Translations under genes and position numbers: made by a program | Shown: piece after piece, positions 8,713 through 16,633 of the stretch | Numbering within the stretch: position 1 is the first letter of the stretch | Layout of the letters: each line of letters opens with the position of its first letter | Source of the DNA: Candidatus Pelagibacter communis | Lineage (GTDB): Bacteria; Pseudomonadota; Alphaproteobacteria; Pelagibacterales; Pelagibacteraceae | Assembly: GCA_001179885.1 (NCBI GenBank) | Contig: CVSD01000053.1 | Span: forward strand, 7,501-62,813 | DNA: 55,313 nt | Direction of reading: 5' to 3' | Notes under the pieces: generated by a model | Database searches by the model: none | What the model saw: only the letters and a program-made list of their open reading frames with translations | What the model was told of the DNA's origin: nothing

Positions 8713-9720
8713 ATGAAGAAAGCAATTGTAATAGGTTTAGGAGGTATGGGTCAAAGATATATAAAAGCCCTAAATATATTGAACTATAAATTGGTAGGCA
8801 TTTGTGATCAGAAAAAAGAAAAACTTGAAAAATTTAATAATATTTCTTGTTTAAAAAAAACAAAATATAAAGATTTATTAAAATTAGATGCTGATATTGT
8901 ATGCATATCATCTAATACGTCCTCTAGAGAAAATATAATAAGAGATTTTTTTATTAAATCAAAAATCAATAAAATATTAACAGAGAAACCTCTTGCAACA
9001 TCTTATGAGAAAAGCTTAAAAATTTTAAGATTAATAAATAAAAATAAAAAAAAAAGAATTTTAGTTAATACTTTCAGGAGTCTTTCACCAAACTTCAAAA
9101 AAATTAAGAAAATTTTTTTAAAAAAAAAAGAAATAATTACTCATATCTCAATTATATCTCCTTCAGCTGGTCTTGGGAATATGGGATCAATTTTTTTTGA
9201 TTTATGTAATTATTTCTTAGATGAAAAAACGATATCTGTCAGCTGTCAAATAGATAAGACTGGCACAATTAATCCTAGAGGTAAACAATTTAAAGATCCT
9301 GGTGGTTATGGAATTGTAAAATATGATAATAATAAAAAAGTATTTTTTGATTTGAGTGAAAATACATCCATGCCATATCAAATAATTTTAAAAAGTAAAA
9401 ATTTAGAGGTTTATATAGATGAGATAAATAAAGAATTTATAATAAAGGAGAGACCGGAAAAACTTAAAAAAAAACCTACATATTATTACCTTTATAAACC
9501 CAACAAGAAAAGATTATTAAAAATGCAAAATTATGATGTAGTTGAATTAACAAAATATTCAATAAATGAATTGTTTAAAAGAAAATTTAAAAATAACATC
9601 AATCAATCAGTTAAAGCAATGGAAATAGTTTTTGGGTGCCATGCTTCAAAAAAAATAGAAAAAAATATAAGTTTTCCTTTAAAAAAAAGACATCATAAAA
9701 TTAATATTAATTTCCCATAG
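8713..9720 (+). CDS. Gfo/Idh/MocA-family oxidoreductase
   Basis: The N-terminal Rossmann fold has GLGGMGQRY at residues 8-16, and the family's hallmark EKP motif is at residues 91-93 (TEKPLATS). The rest is the alpha/beta C-terminal domain with a GNMGSIFFDLCNYFLD segment. The length of 335 residues is normal. Such enzymes oxidise or reduce ring hydroxyls of sugars and nucleotide sugars with NAD(P). It follows the 2-hydroxyacid dehydrogenase after one base and precedes the DUF4910 gene by three. This makes it part of the operon starting at 5287, where it probably modifies the same sugar. Confidence 0.85.
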   Translation: MKKAIVIGLGGMGQRYIKALNILNYKLVGICDQKKEKLEKFNNISCLKKTKYKDLLKLDADIVCISSNTSSRENIIRDFFIKSKINKILTEKPLATSYEKSLKILRLINKNKKKRILVNTFRSLSPNFKKIKKIFLKKKEIITHISIISPSAGLGNMGSIFFDLCNYFLDEKTISVSCQIDKTGTINPRGKQFKDPGGYGIVKYDNNKKVFFDLSENTSMPYQIILKSKNLEVYIDEINKEFIIKERPEKLKKKPTYYYLYKPNKKRLLKMQNYDVVELTKYSINELFKRKFKNNINQSVKAMEIVFGCHASKKIEKNISFPLKKRHHKININFP

Positions 9721-9723
9721 ATA

Positions 9724-10998
9724 ATGAACAAAAAATTAAATTTTAAAATGATGAAGTGGGCTAAAGACTTATTTCCAATATGTAGAAGTCTTACTGGAGA
9801 AGGAAATAGAAAAACTTTGAGATATTTAAAAAAAATTAATAAAAATTTTAAAATTAAAAACTTCAAATCCGGAGAAAGGTTTTATGACTGGAAGATACCT
9901 CTTGAGTGGAAAATAAAAGATGCGTATATTCAAGATAAATTTGGATCAAAAATTGTTGATTTTAAAAAAAATAATCTTTATGTCTTAAACTATTCAATTC
10001 CAATAAAAAGAAAGTTAAACTTCTCAAGACTTAAAAAAAATATTTTTACCTTAAAAAAGAGCCCATCACTAATACCTTATACAACATCTTATTACAAAAA
10101 TAGATGGGGTTTTTCTATGGAATATAAAAAGTTTAAAAGATTAAGAAACAATCAAAAATTTGATGTATTAATTGATAGCAAACATTTTAAAGGTAAAATG
10201 GATTATGCTGAACTAGTAATAAAAGGAAAAAGTAAAAAAACTATTTTAATTTGTTCATATATTTGTCACCCATCGCTAGCAAATAATGAACTTTCAGGAC
10301 CATTAGTATTGACTGCTCTTTCTAAAATCTTAAAACCCTCAAAGTATACAATTAAACTATTATTAATCCCTGAAACAATAGGTGCGATAGCATATATTAA
10401 TAAAAACATAAATTTTTTAAAACAAAATCTAGTAACAGGAATAAATATTTCATGCGTAGGGGATAAAGGAAAATTTTCTTTAATATCATCACTTAATGAA
10501 AATACATATGCAGATAAAGTATGTCTAAGGATTTTGAAAAATAAAAAATTTAAGAAATATTCTTTTTTAGACAGGGGTAGCAATGAAAGGCAGTTTGGTT
10601 GTCAAAACTTAAACTTGCCTTTTGTAACTATTTGTAGGAGCAAATTTGGAGACTATAAACAGTATCATACATCTGCTGACAATTTAAAACTTTTGACTGA
10701 AAAAAATCTTAGAGAAAGTGCTTTTTTAATAAAAGAGATTGTTGACGAAATCCAAAAAAACAAAATATTTTTAAAGCAAACAACATGTGAACCTTTTTTA
10801 ACTAAATATAATTTGGTAAATTTAATTGGTGGACCCCAAAAAAAAAAATATTTTGAAGAAGTTCAAAATATAATTGCTTATGTGGGAAAAGACTTTGATA
10901 TTAAAGAATTAAGTTTAAAATTAAAAATAAATTTTAAAAAAATTTTTAAGATTATGATGCATTTAAAAAAAAAGAATATCTTAAAAGAATTTATATAA
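9724..10998 (+). CDS. DUF4910/DUF2172 aminopeptidase-like protein
   Basis: The opening (KDLFPICRSLTGEGNRKTLRYL...SGERFYDWKIP) is diagnostic of the DUF2172/DUF4910 family, an M28-peptidase-like domain found in polysaccharide clusters. The zinc-site segments CSYICHPSLANNELSGP and YHTSADNL are present. A C-terminal winged-helix-like part (about residues 355-424) follows, as in full-length relatives. The length of 424 residues is typical. The family's substrate is unproven; it may remove an acyl or amino-acid group from a sugar rather than cut peptides. It is the last plus-strand gene of the set, and the next gene converges on it with a 2 base gap. Confidence 0.85.
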   Translation: MNKKLNFKMMKWAKDLFPICRSLTGEGNRKTLRYLKKINKNFKIKNFKSGERFYDWKIPLEWKIKDAYIQDKFGSKIVDFKKNNLYVLNYSIPIKRKLNFSRLKKNIFTLKKSPSLIPYTTSYYKNRWGFSMEYKKFKRLRNNQKFDVLIDSKHFKGKMDYAELVIKGKSKKTILICSYICHPSLANNELSGPLVLTALSKILKPSKYTIKLLLIPETIGAIAYINKNINFLKQNLVTGINISCVGDKGKFSLISSLNENTYADKVCLRILKNKKFKKYSFLDRGSNERQFGCQNLNLPFVTICRSKFGDYKQYHTSADNLKLLTEKNLRESAFLIKEIVDEIQKNKIFLKQTTCEPFLTKYNLVNLIGGPQKKKYFEEVQNIIAYVGKDFDIKELSLKLKINFKKIFKIMMHLKKKNILKEFI

Positions 10999-11000
10999 AT

Positions 11001-12158
11001 TTAATTTAGAATTTTATTTATTATTTTAAAAAAAATTTGATTATTTTCATCAAATTGGATAACTTTTTTTAATTTTTTAAATTCTTTAATCCACTCATTT
11101 TTTTTTCCTTTTATTACAAAATTAAATATTCTTTTGAATTCCTTAGGACTATTTTCTACAGTCCAATATTTTCCATTTTTATTTAAGTTTTCATTCCAAC
11201 CGAACTTTCTTGTAGATAATGGATAAGAATTTGGTGTATTACCTATGAAACCAGTTCTTCCACCTCTTGCTAAATTTTCGAGGCCCAAAGTAGAGTCAAT
11301 TGCAAAAACATATTCAAACTTGTCTAACAATTTGTAGGTTTCTCGTTTATCACTTGCAGGAAAATAATTAAATTTAATTTCTTTTAGATTTTGTTTATAG
11401 TAGTCTTCTTCAATTATTCCTGCTATACCAAAATTTTTTCCAATTATATTTATTTTCAGATTATTTTTTCTAGAATACATCGCTAACCACTTAAGAAAAA
11501 AATTAAAATTTTTATTATAATATCCCCATGTTAAATTGGATGCATAAATTTGATTTTCTTTAAGAGCTCTAAAACTTGAAATAAAACATATTTCCTTGAT
11601 TTTTTTTTTTAATGTTTTTTTTTGAAAATTATTTTTAAAAGAACCTATTGAACGAATAGTTCCATTTATAAATGAATTATATTTAATTCCATAAAAATCA
11701 TTGATAACAAACATAAAATCGACTGTGTATTTTTTTTTCTTTTTTTTCTTAGTAAAATTTTTTCTATAAAAATTATCAGCAAAAAAATGACATCTCATTC
11801 CCGGTTGTATAAATATTGTTTTAGCTTTTATATTTTCTTTTAACATCCAGAATTTTTTTGAGTTATCAATCAATGACAAAACAATTTTAGGATCAGATTC
11901 ATTAATATAATGTTTATAATATTCCTGAGAGTTTATTTTGAAATTCATTAGACACTTAAATAAAATAAAAATATTTATTTTTTCAAAGTTAGTGTGAATA
12001 ACTTCAAAACCTACATCAGCTAAATATCTTTTAAAAAATTTTGAATTTATTCTTTTAAATCCTAAATTGTTAAATCCCAAAATTTTACATTTATTTGGTC
12101 TTCTAAATATCCATTTTGCTTTAAAAAATTTAAATAATAAATTGAAAAAATTATTCAT
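11001..12158 (-). CDS. putative surface-carbohydrate biosynthesis protein (GT-B-like)
   Basis: This is a 385-residue soluble protein of no firm family. Segments such as TIFIQPGMRCHFFADNF, then DFMFVINDFYGIKYNSFI and later KYLLDKFEYVFAIDSTLGLENLARG, resemble the two Rossmann halves of GT-B-like surface-carbohydrate proteins (the TIGR04396 type) that bind a nucleotide sugar with a late Asp-Ser-Thr-Leu-Gly-Leu-Glu loop. I did not identify catalytic residues. It is one of three minus-strand genes in the plus-strand island and is transcribed from the 225 base divergent region at its right. A glycosyltransferase or polyglycerol-phosphate-like transferase are both possible. Confidence 0.5.
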   Translation of the reverse strand: MNNFFNLLFKFFKAKWIFRRPNKCKILGFNNLGFKRINSKFFKRYLADVGFEVIHTNFEKINIFILFKCLMNFKINSQEYYKHYINESDPKIVLSLIDNSKKFWMLKENIKAKTIFIQPGMRCHFFADNFYRKNFTKKKKKKKYTVDFMFVINDFYGIKYNSFINGTIRSIGSFKNNFQKKTLKKKIKEICFISSFRALKENQIYASNLTWGYYNKNFNFFLKWLAMYSRKNNLKINIIGKNFGIAGIIEEDYYKQNLKEIKFNYFPASDKRETYKLLDKFEYVFAIDSTLGLENLARGGRTGFIGNTPNSYPLSTRKFGWNENLNKNGKYWTVENSPKEFKRIFNFVIKGKKNEWIKEFKKLKKVIQFDENNQIFFKIINKILN

Positions 12159-12383
12159 TAAATTGTTCTATTTTTTAAAGATTTGTTTCTTGTTATTAAA
12201 CTTATTAAACATCTAAAATATTCATATAATCTAAAAACTATAAAAATGGTATATAAAACAATATTTCTTTAATCTGCCATATTTTACAATTAGATAAGTA
12301 AATACTTTATTAAATTTGTAGAATTATTAATAAAAATTGTTAAAGAAATGATTTAATCAAACTTATAAATTTATATTTAAATT
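12159..12383. other. divergent intergenic region, probable promoters
   Basis: These 225 bases are the longest gene-free stretch in the window and separate the minus-strand gene on the left from the fourteen-gene plus-strand run on the right. No open frame of note, RNA gene, repeat or hairpin is visible. It must hold the promoters for both directions. Its extreme A+T content gives many near-matches to a -10 box (for example CATATAAT around 12220), so I do not name one. Confidence 0.5.
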
Positions 12384-13130
12384 GTGAAAAAAGATTTAAC
12401 AAAAAAAATTGTGTTTATTACTGGTGCGGGGAAAGGTATCGGAAAATCATTAGTGACTAGTTTACTTGAAAGTGGGGCATATGTTTATGCTTTAACAAAA
12501 TCTAACAAAACTTTAGATGATTTAAAAAAAAATAAAAACTTAAAGATATTTTATGGAAACGTAAATAATTTACAACTTATTAAAAAAATTTTCAATTTTT
12601 CAAAAAAAAATAAAAGGTTAATAAATTCGGTTGTGAATAATGCTGGTATGAGACAACGAAAAAAATTTGAAAAAATATCTTCACAAGACCTTGAGGATAT
12701 TTTTAAAGTCAATTTTTTTTCTATTTTTAAAATAATGCAAGAATTTGCAATATATTCAAAAAAAAATAAAATTAAATCCTCAATAGTAAATATAGGTTCA
12801 ATTGTTGGAGAAAATGGATTTAAAGAACTATCTGGCTATGCATCTACTAAAGGAGCGTTAAAAAGTTTAACAAAATCTTTTGCAATTGAATATGCAAAAG
12901 AAAATATAAGAGCGAATATTATAAATCCAGGATTCATTAAAACGTCATATTATGATGATTTCAAATCAAAAAAAAAAAAATTATATAATTGGACTTTAAA
13001 AAAAACTCCTATGGGTAGATGGGGAACTTCTTCTGAAGTTGTAAGTTTAATTGAGTTTTTGATTTCTGATGAATCAAGTTATATGACTGGTGCCACAATT
13101 AATGTTGATGGAGGTTGGTTAAGTTCATGA
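12384..13130 (+). CDS. short-chain dehydrogenase/reductase (SDR)
   Basis: This is a classical SDR of 248 residues: the cofactor motif TGAGKGIG at residues 13-20, NNAG at 85-88, catalytic Ser139, Tyr152 and Lys156 (YASTK), and the C-terminal TGATINVDGG. It oxidises or reduces a hydroxyl or ketone with NAD(P). It starts at GTG and is the first gene of the long plus-strand run, with its TGA overlapping the ATG of the KdsB-like gene. A second SDR follows three genes later. The context (cytidylyltransferase, cyclase, radical SAM enzyme) suggests it modifies a ring position of a carbocyclic or keto sugar. Confidence 0.88.
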   Translation: MKKDLTKKIVFITGAGKGIGKSLVTSLLESGAYVYALTKSNKTLDDLKKNKNLKIFYGNVNNLQLIKKIFNFSKKNKRLINSVVNNAGMRQRKKFEKISSQDLEDIFKVNFFSIFKIMQEFAIYSKKNKIKSSIVNIGSIVGENGFKELSGYASTKGALKSLTKSFAIEYAKENIRANIINPGFIKTSYYDDFKSKKKKLYNWTLKKTPMGRWGTSSEVVSLIEFLISDESSYMTGATINVDGGWLSS

Positions 13131-13882
13131 AAAATAAAAAAAAAATTTTGGCATTAATTCCTACTAGACTTAACTCTAGAAGATTACCAGCTAAAGCACT
13201 ATTACCTATAAATAATTTACCATTAATTATGCATGTTTATAAAAGAGTAAAATTATCTAAAAAAGTTGATGATGTAATTATATGTTGTGATGACAAAAAA
13301 ATCTCTAAAGTGGTCAAAAAATTTGGTGCCAATGTTATGCTTACGTCAAAGCATCATCAAAATGGGACAGATAGAATTTGTGAGGGATATAAAAAAATAA
13401 AAAAAAATTATGACTTAGTTTTAGATGTTCAAGGTGACGAGCCACTTATCAGTCCTATTCATATTGATAAGGTAATTGAATTTCACTTAAAAAATTTAAG
13501 TTATGATATTATTTTACCTAATTTAAAAATAAAAGCCACAAACAATACTAATATAGTTAAGATTGTATCAAATAAAAAAAATGAGGTAATGTATATATCA
13601 AGAGCTAATATTCCCTATGAATTTAAATTTAAAGTTCCATTTTTTAAAAAACATTTATCTGTAGTTTCCTTTAAACCAGAATCTTTATTAAAATTTGGTA
13701 AATCTAAAAGATCTGATTTGGAAAAATCTGAAGATATTGAGTTAGTGAGAGCATTAGATTTGGGAATGAAGATAAAAACAATAAATTTAAAAGGTGATAG
13801 TTTTTCTGTAGATGTTTTTGAAGATTATACAAAAGCTCAATCTCAAATACAAAAAGACAGATATCTTAAGTTTTATAGGTAA
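13127..13882 (+). CDS. KdsB-like cytidylyltransferase (second copy)
   Basis: The protein shows the KdsB fold: LIPTRLNSRRLPAKAL at the N-terminus, LVLDVQGDEPLI in the metal/CTP site, YISRANIPY, and the LEKSEDIELVRALDLG helix. It is more divergent than the copy at 6989. For example, the usual H-x-GIYaYR segment reads HLSVVSFK, which hints at a different acceptor sugar. I chose ATG 13127, coupled to the preceding TGA; an upstream TTG at 13115 is less likely. It is followed after 3 bases by the cyclase gene. Activation of a cyclitol phosphate or of an acidic sugar by CTP are both possible. Confidence 0.8.
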   Translation: MKNKKKILALIPTRLNSRRLPAKALLPINNLPLIMHVYKRVKLSKKVDDVIICCDDKKISKVVKKFGANVMLTSKHHQNGTDRICEGYKKIKKNYDLVLDVQGDEPLISPIHIDKVIEFHLKNLSYDIILPNLKIKATNNTNIVKIVSNKKNEVMYISRANIPYEFKFKVPFFKKHLSVVSFKPESLLKFGKSKRSDLEKSEDIELVRALDLGMKIKTINLKGDSFSVDVFEDYTKAQSQIQKDRYLKFYR

Positions 13883-13885
13883 TAA

Positions 13886-15007
13886 GTGAAGCTAAAATAC
13901 AAAATACATGATAATCAGCATCAAATATATTTTTGTAAAAAAAAAGAACTTCATAAAATAACTGAATGCCTAGAAAAATCAAATTCAGATAAAAATATCT
14001 TGTTTGTTTATGATGACAATGTAAACAAAAAAATTGTAAATAATATATTGGATGAACTAAATTCATTTGGTTGTAATTTATTTGTAATGGAATGCAAAGG
14101 AAGTAAGCAAAATAAAAATGAAAAGTTTTTATTCAAAATACTTGATATTTTGCTTAAAAATAAATTTACCAAAAAATCTATAATTATTTCATTTGGTGGT
14201 GGTGTCGTTGGTGATGTAACTGCATTAGCTAGTAGCTTGTATTTAAGAGGTTTAATCTATTTTTGTATACCCACTACAATGACCGCAATTGTTGATAGTT
14301 CAATAGGTGGCAAAACAGCCATAAATTATAAAGGTGTAATAAACTCTATTGGAAATTATTATCATCCAAATACTGTTTTTATTTTAGAGGAAACTGTAAA
14401 AGAAATTCCTGATAGAGAGTATTTTGCAGGTTTTGCTGAAATCATTAAATGTGGATTGATCGGTAAAAATAAAATTTTAACATTTCTTGAGGAAGAAAGA
14501 AGTGGTTTAATAAATAGAAAAATTGAAAAAGTTTTTAAAATTTGTTTGATGACATTGGACACAAAAATTAAGTTTTTTTCTGGAGATATTTATGAAAAAA
14601 ATCTTCGTTTAATGTTGAATTTTGGCCATACTTTTGCTCACGCAATTGAGATGGCAATTGAAAATAATCTTAAAAAAGATTTTATAAGACATGGTGAAGC
14701 TGTCGGAATAGGTATCTTATGTGAGATATATTATTCAAATAAAAAAAAAAATAACTTATTTAAAAGTGTTTTTAATTTTTTAAAAAGTTTTAATTTACCA
14801 GTCAATTTAGATAATTCGAATATTCCAATTAAAAAAATAAAAATTCAAAACGAAATTTATAAAAATCTTTTTTTGGACAAAAAAAAAGTTGATAAACATC
14901 CTCGATATATTAGTTTAAAAAAAAAAGGCGATCCATCAATTAAAGAAATGAAAGATTATGACTTTATAAATGATACTATTTTACAAGTTATTTTTGAAGA
15001 CAAATGA
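13886..15007 (+). CDS. dehydroquinate-synthase-like sugar phosphate cyclase
   Basis: The 373-residue protein belongs to the sugar phosphate cyclase family (DHQ synthase, 2-deoxy-scyllo-inosose synthase, epi-valiolone synthases). The NAD-binding GGGVVGD is at residues 104-110, followed by PTTMTAIVDSSIGGKTA. The metal ligands are Glu185 (FAEIIK), His252 (AHAIE) and His269 (RHGEAV). The segment that reads GKN in DHQ synthase is VIN here (residues 151-153), so one conserved active-site lysine is an isoleucine, hinting at another substrate. It starts at GTG, and its TGA overlaps the radical SAM start by four bases. Location between sugar genes argues against a plain shikimate-pathway aroB, though that cannot be excluded without the rest of the genome. 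Confidence 0.85.
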   Translation: MKLKYKIHDNQHQIYFCKKKELHKITECLEKSNSDKNILFVYDDNVNKKIVNNILDELNSFGCNLFVMECKGSKQNKNEKFLFKILDILLKNKFTKKSIIISFGGGVVGDVTALASSLYLRGLIYFCIPTTMTAIVDSSIGGKTAINYKGVINSIGNYYHPNTVFILEETVKEIPDREYFAGFAEIIKCGLIGKNKILTFLEEERSGLINRKIEKVFKICLMTLDTKIKFFSGDIYEKNLRLMLNFGHTFAHAIEMAIENNLKKDFIRHGEAVGIGILCEIYYSNKKKNNLFKSVFNFLKSFNLPVNLDNSNIPIKKIKIQNEIYKNLFLDKKKVDKHPRYISLKKKGDPSIKEMKDYDFINDTILQVIFEDK

Positions 15008-15915
15008 AAGATAAAATTAATTTAAAATATTTTGATCCTCAAATTACAGTAAAAGATAAAGCTGTTGGAGATAGATTGCAATTTATACCTGGAACAAAAA
15101 TACCAATGCCATCTGAAATCGAAATAAGTGAGTCAGGAATGTGCAACAGAAAGTGTCATTTTTGCCCTAGAAGTGATCCTGATTATGAACATGTAAATCA
15201 ATTTATAAAAAATTCATTATTTGAAAAACTATGTAACGAATTAAAAGATTTAAATTTTGCAGGACTTTTTATTTTTTCTGGTTTTGTAGAACCCTTATTA
15301 GACAAAAATATCTACAATTTAATTAGCTATGCAAAAAAAACTTTGCCTTCTGCAAGAGTTGAAATAATTACGAATGGTGATGTATTAAATTTAAAAAGAT
15401 TAAAAAAACTTTATGATTCTGGATTAGATAGAATGCAGGTAAGTTTGTATGATGGAGAACATCAAAATGAGGTATTTATTCAGATGGGAAAAAAACTCAA
15501 TCTTACTGAGGATCAATATGTTTTAAGAGCAAGATATCTTCCTGAAGAAAAAAATTTTGGCATCACATTGACTAATAGAGGTGGAATGCTAGAAAATGCT
15601 GATTATAAAATTCCAGCTAGATCAACTAGCTTAAAGCAAGTTTGTTATTATCCAAGTTATAAATTTTTTTTAGATTATAATGGAGATGTTTTAATGTGTT
15701 CACATGATTGGGGAAAAAAAAATATTCTTGGTAATTTAAATAAAGAAAAATTAGTAGATATTTGGTTGTCAAAAAAATGGAAAGAAACTAGAAAATTACT
15801 TAGTAATGCAGATAGATCAATAAAACCTTGTAATGTATGTGATGTATCTGGAACACTAATAGGAAAAAAACATTTTGAAAGTTGGGAAAAAATTATTAAT
15901 GAAAAAAAAAACTAA
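15004..15915 (+). CDS. radical SAM/SPASM-domain enzyme
   Basis: The [4Fe-4S]-binding motif CNRKCHFC supplies Cys47, Cys51 and Cys54, followed by strands typical of a radical SAM barrel (FSGFVEPLLDKN, ARVEIITNGD). A C-terminal SPASM-like region has further cysteines in VCYYP, VLMCSHDW, and the pair in KPCNVCDVSG, to bind extra clusters. Length is 303 residues. SPASM enzymes include dehydrogenases such as BtrN, which oxidises an aminocyclitol made by a cyclase related to the preceding gene product. That makes oxidation or epimerisation of a cyclitol a sensible guess, though many SPASM enzymes act on peptides. ATGA overlap with the cyclase gene shows tight coupling. Confidence 0.85.
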   Translation: MKDKINLKYFDPQITVKDKAVGDRLQFIPGTKIPMPSEIEISESGMCNRKCHFCPRSDPDYEHVNQFIKNSLFEKLCNELKDLNFAGLFIFSGFVEPLLDKNIYNLISYAKKTLPSARVEIITNGDVLNLKRLKKLYDSGLDRMQVSLYDGEHQNEVFIQMGKKLNLTEDQYVLRARYLPEEKNFGITLTNRGGMLENADYKIPARSTSLKQVCYYPSYKFFLDYNGDVLMCSHDWGKKNILGNLNKEKLVDIWLSKKWKETRKLLSNADRSIKPCNVCDVSGTLIGKKHFESWEKIINEKKN

Positions 15916-16627
15916 TAAAAAAGTTTTAATTCTGGGAGCTAGTTCAGATATTGGAATTGAGATCTTAAAGATTTACTTAAAAAATAATTATTTTATAATT
16001 GCACATTATTCTAAAGGTAATCAAAAATTTTTTGATTTTATAAAGAAAAATGAATCTAAAATAAAAAAGACTAAATTTAACTTTATTTCTAATTATAATA
16101 AAATAGAAAATTTTTTAAAAAAAAAAGAACATTTGTCAGCTGATGTTATTGTGAATGCCCTTGGTTATGTTCAGCAAATAGATTACAATAATCTTAAAAT
16201 TTCGGATATTGATAAAAGTTTTAAAGTAAATTTATACCCAGGCATTTATTTAACCAGTCGAGTGGGTGAAGAAATGATTAAAAAAAAATGGGGTAGAATA
16301 GTGAATCTTGGCTCAATTGGAGTTAAATTTGGAGGTGGTATGAGCAATTTACCATATTCTCTATCAAAGTTTGGTTCAGAATTTTTTCCCAATAATACAA
16401 AAAAATGGATAAAAGATAATGTATTTATAAATACATTAAGAGTTGGTGCAACAAATACAAAATTACATAAAAATCTCCCAAGTAAAAACCTAAAAAAAAG
16501 AGCTGATCTTATTCCAATTAAAAGAATGGCAAATCCAAAAGAAATAGCTGAATTTGTTTTTTTTATAGGTTCTGAAAAAAATACTTATATATCACATCAA
16601 GTAATTTCTATTTCTGGTGGTGAATAA
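15899..16627 (+). CDS. short-chain dehydrogenase/reductase (SDR)
   Basis: The protein has the SDR cofactor motif GASSDIG near the N-terminus, NALG, catalytic Ser in NLGSIG and YSLSK as the Tyr-Lys pair, and ends in SISGGE as in FabG-like reductases. ATG 15899 overlaps the radical SAM stop by 17 bases; a TTG 24 bases upstream is less likely. Length is 242 residues. It is the second SDR of this five-gene block and probably catalyses another ketone/alcohol step of the same product. The substrate cannot be read from the sequence. Confidence 0.85.
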   Translation: MKKKTNKKVLILGASSDIGIEILKIYLKNNYFIIAHYSKGNQKFFDFIKKNESKIKKTKFNFISNYNKIENFLKKKEHLSADVIVNALGYVQQIDYNNLKISDIDKSFKVNLYPGIYLTSRVGEEMIKKKWGRIVNLGSIGVKFGGGMSNLPYSLSKFGSEFFPNNTKKWIKDNVFINTLRVGATNTKLHKNLPSKNLKKRADLIPIKRMANPKEIAEFVFFIGSEKNTYISHQVISISGGE

Positions 16628-16633
16628 GAATAA

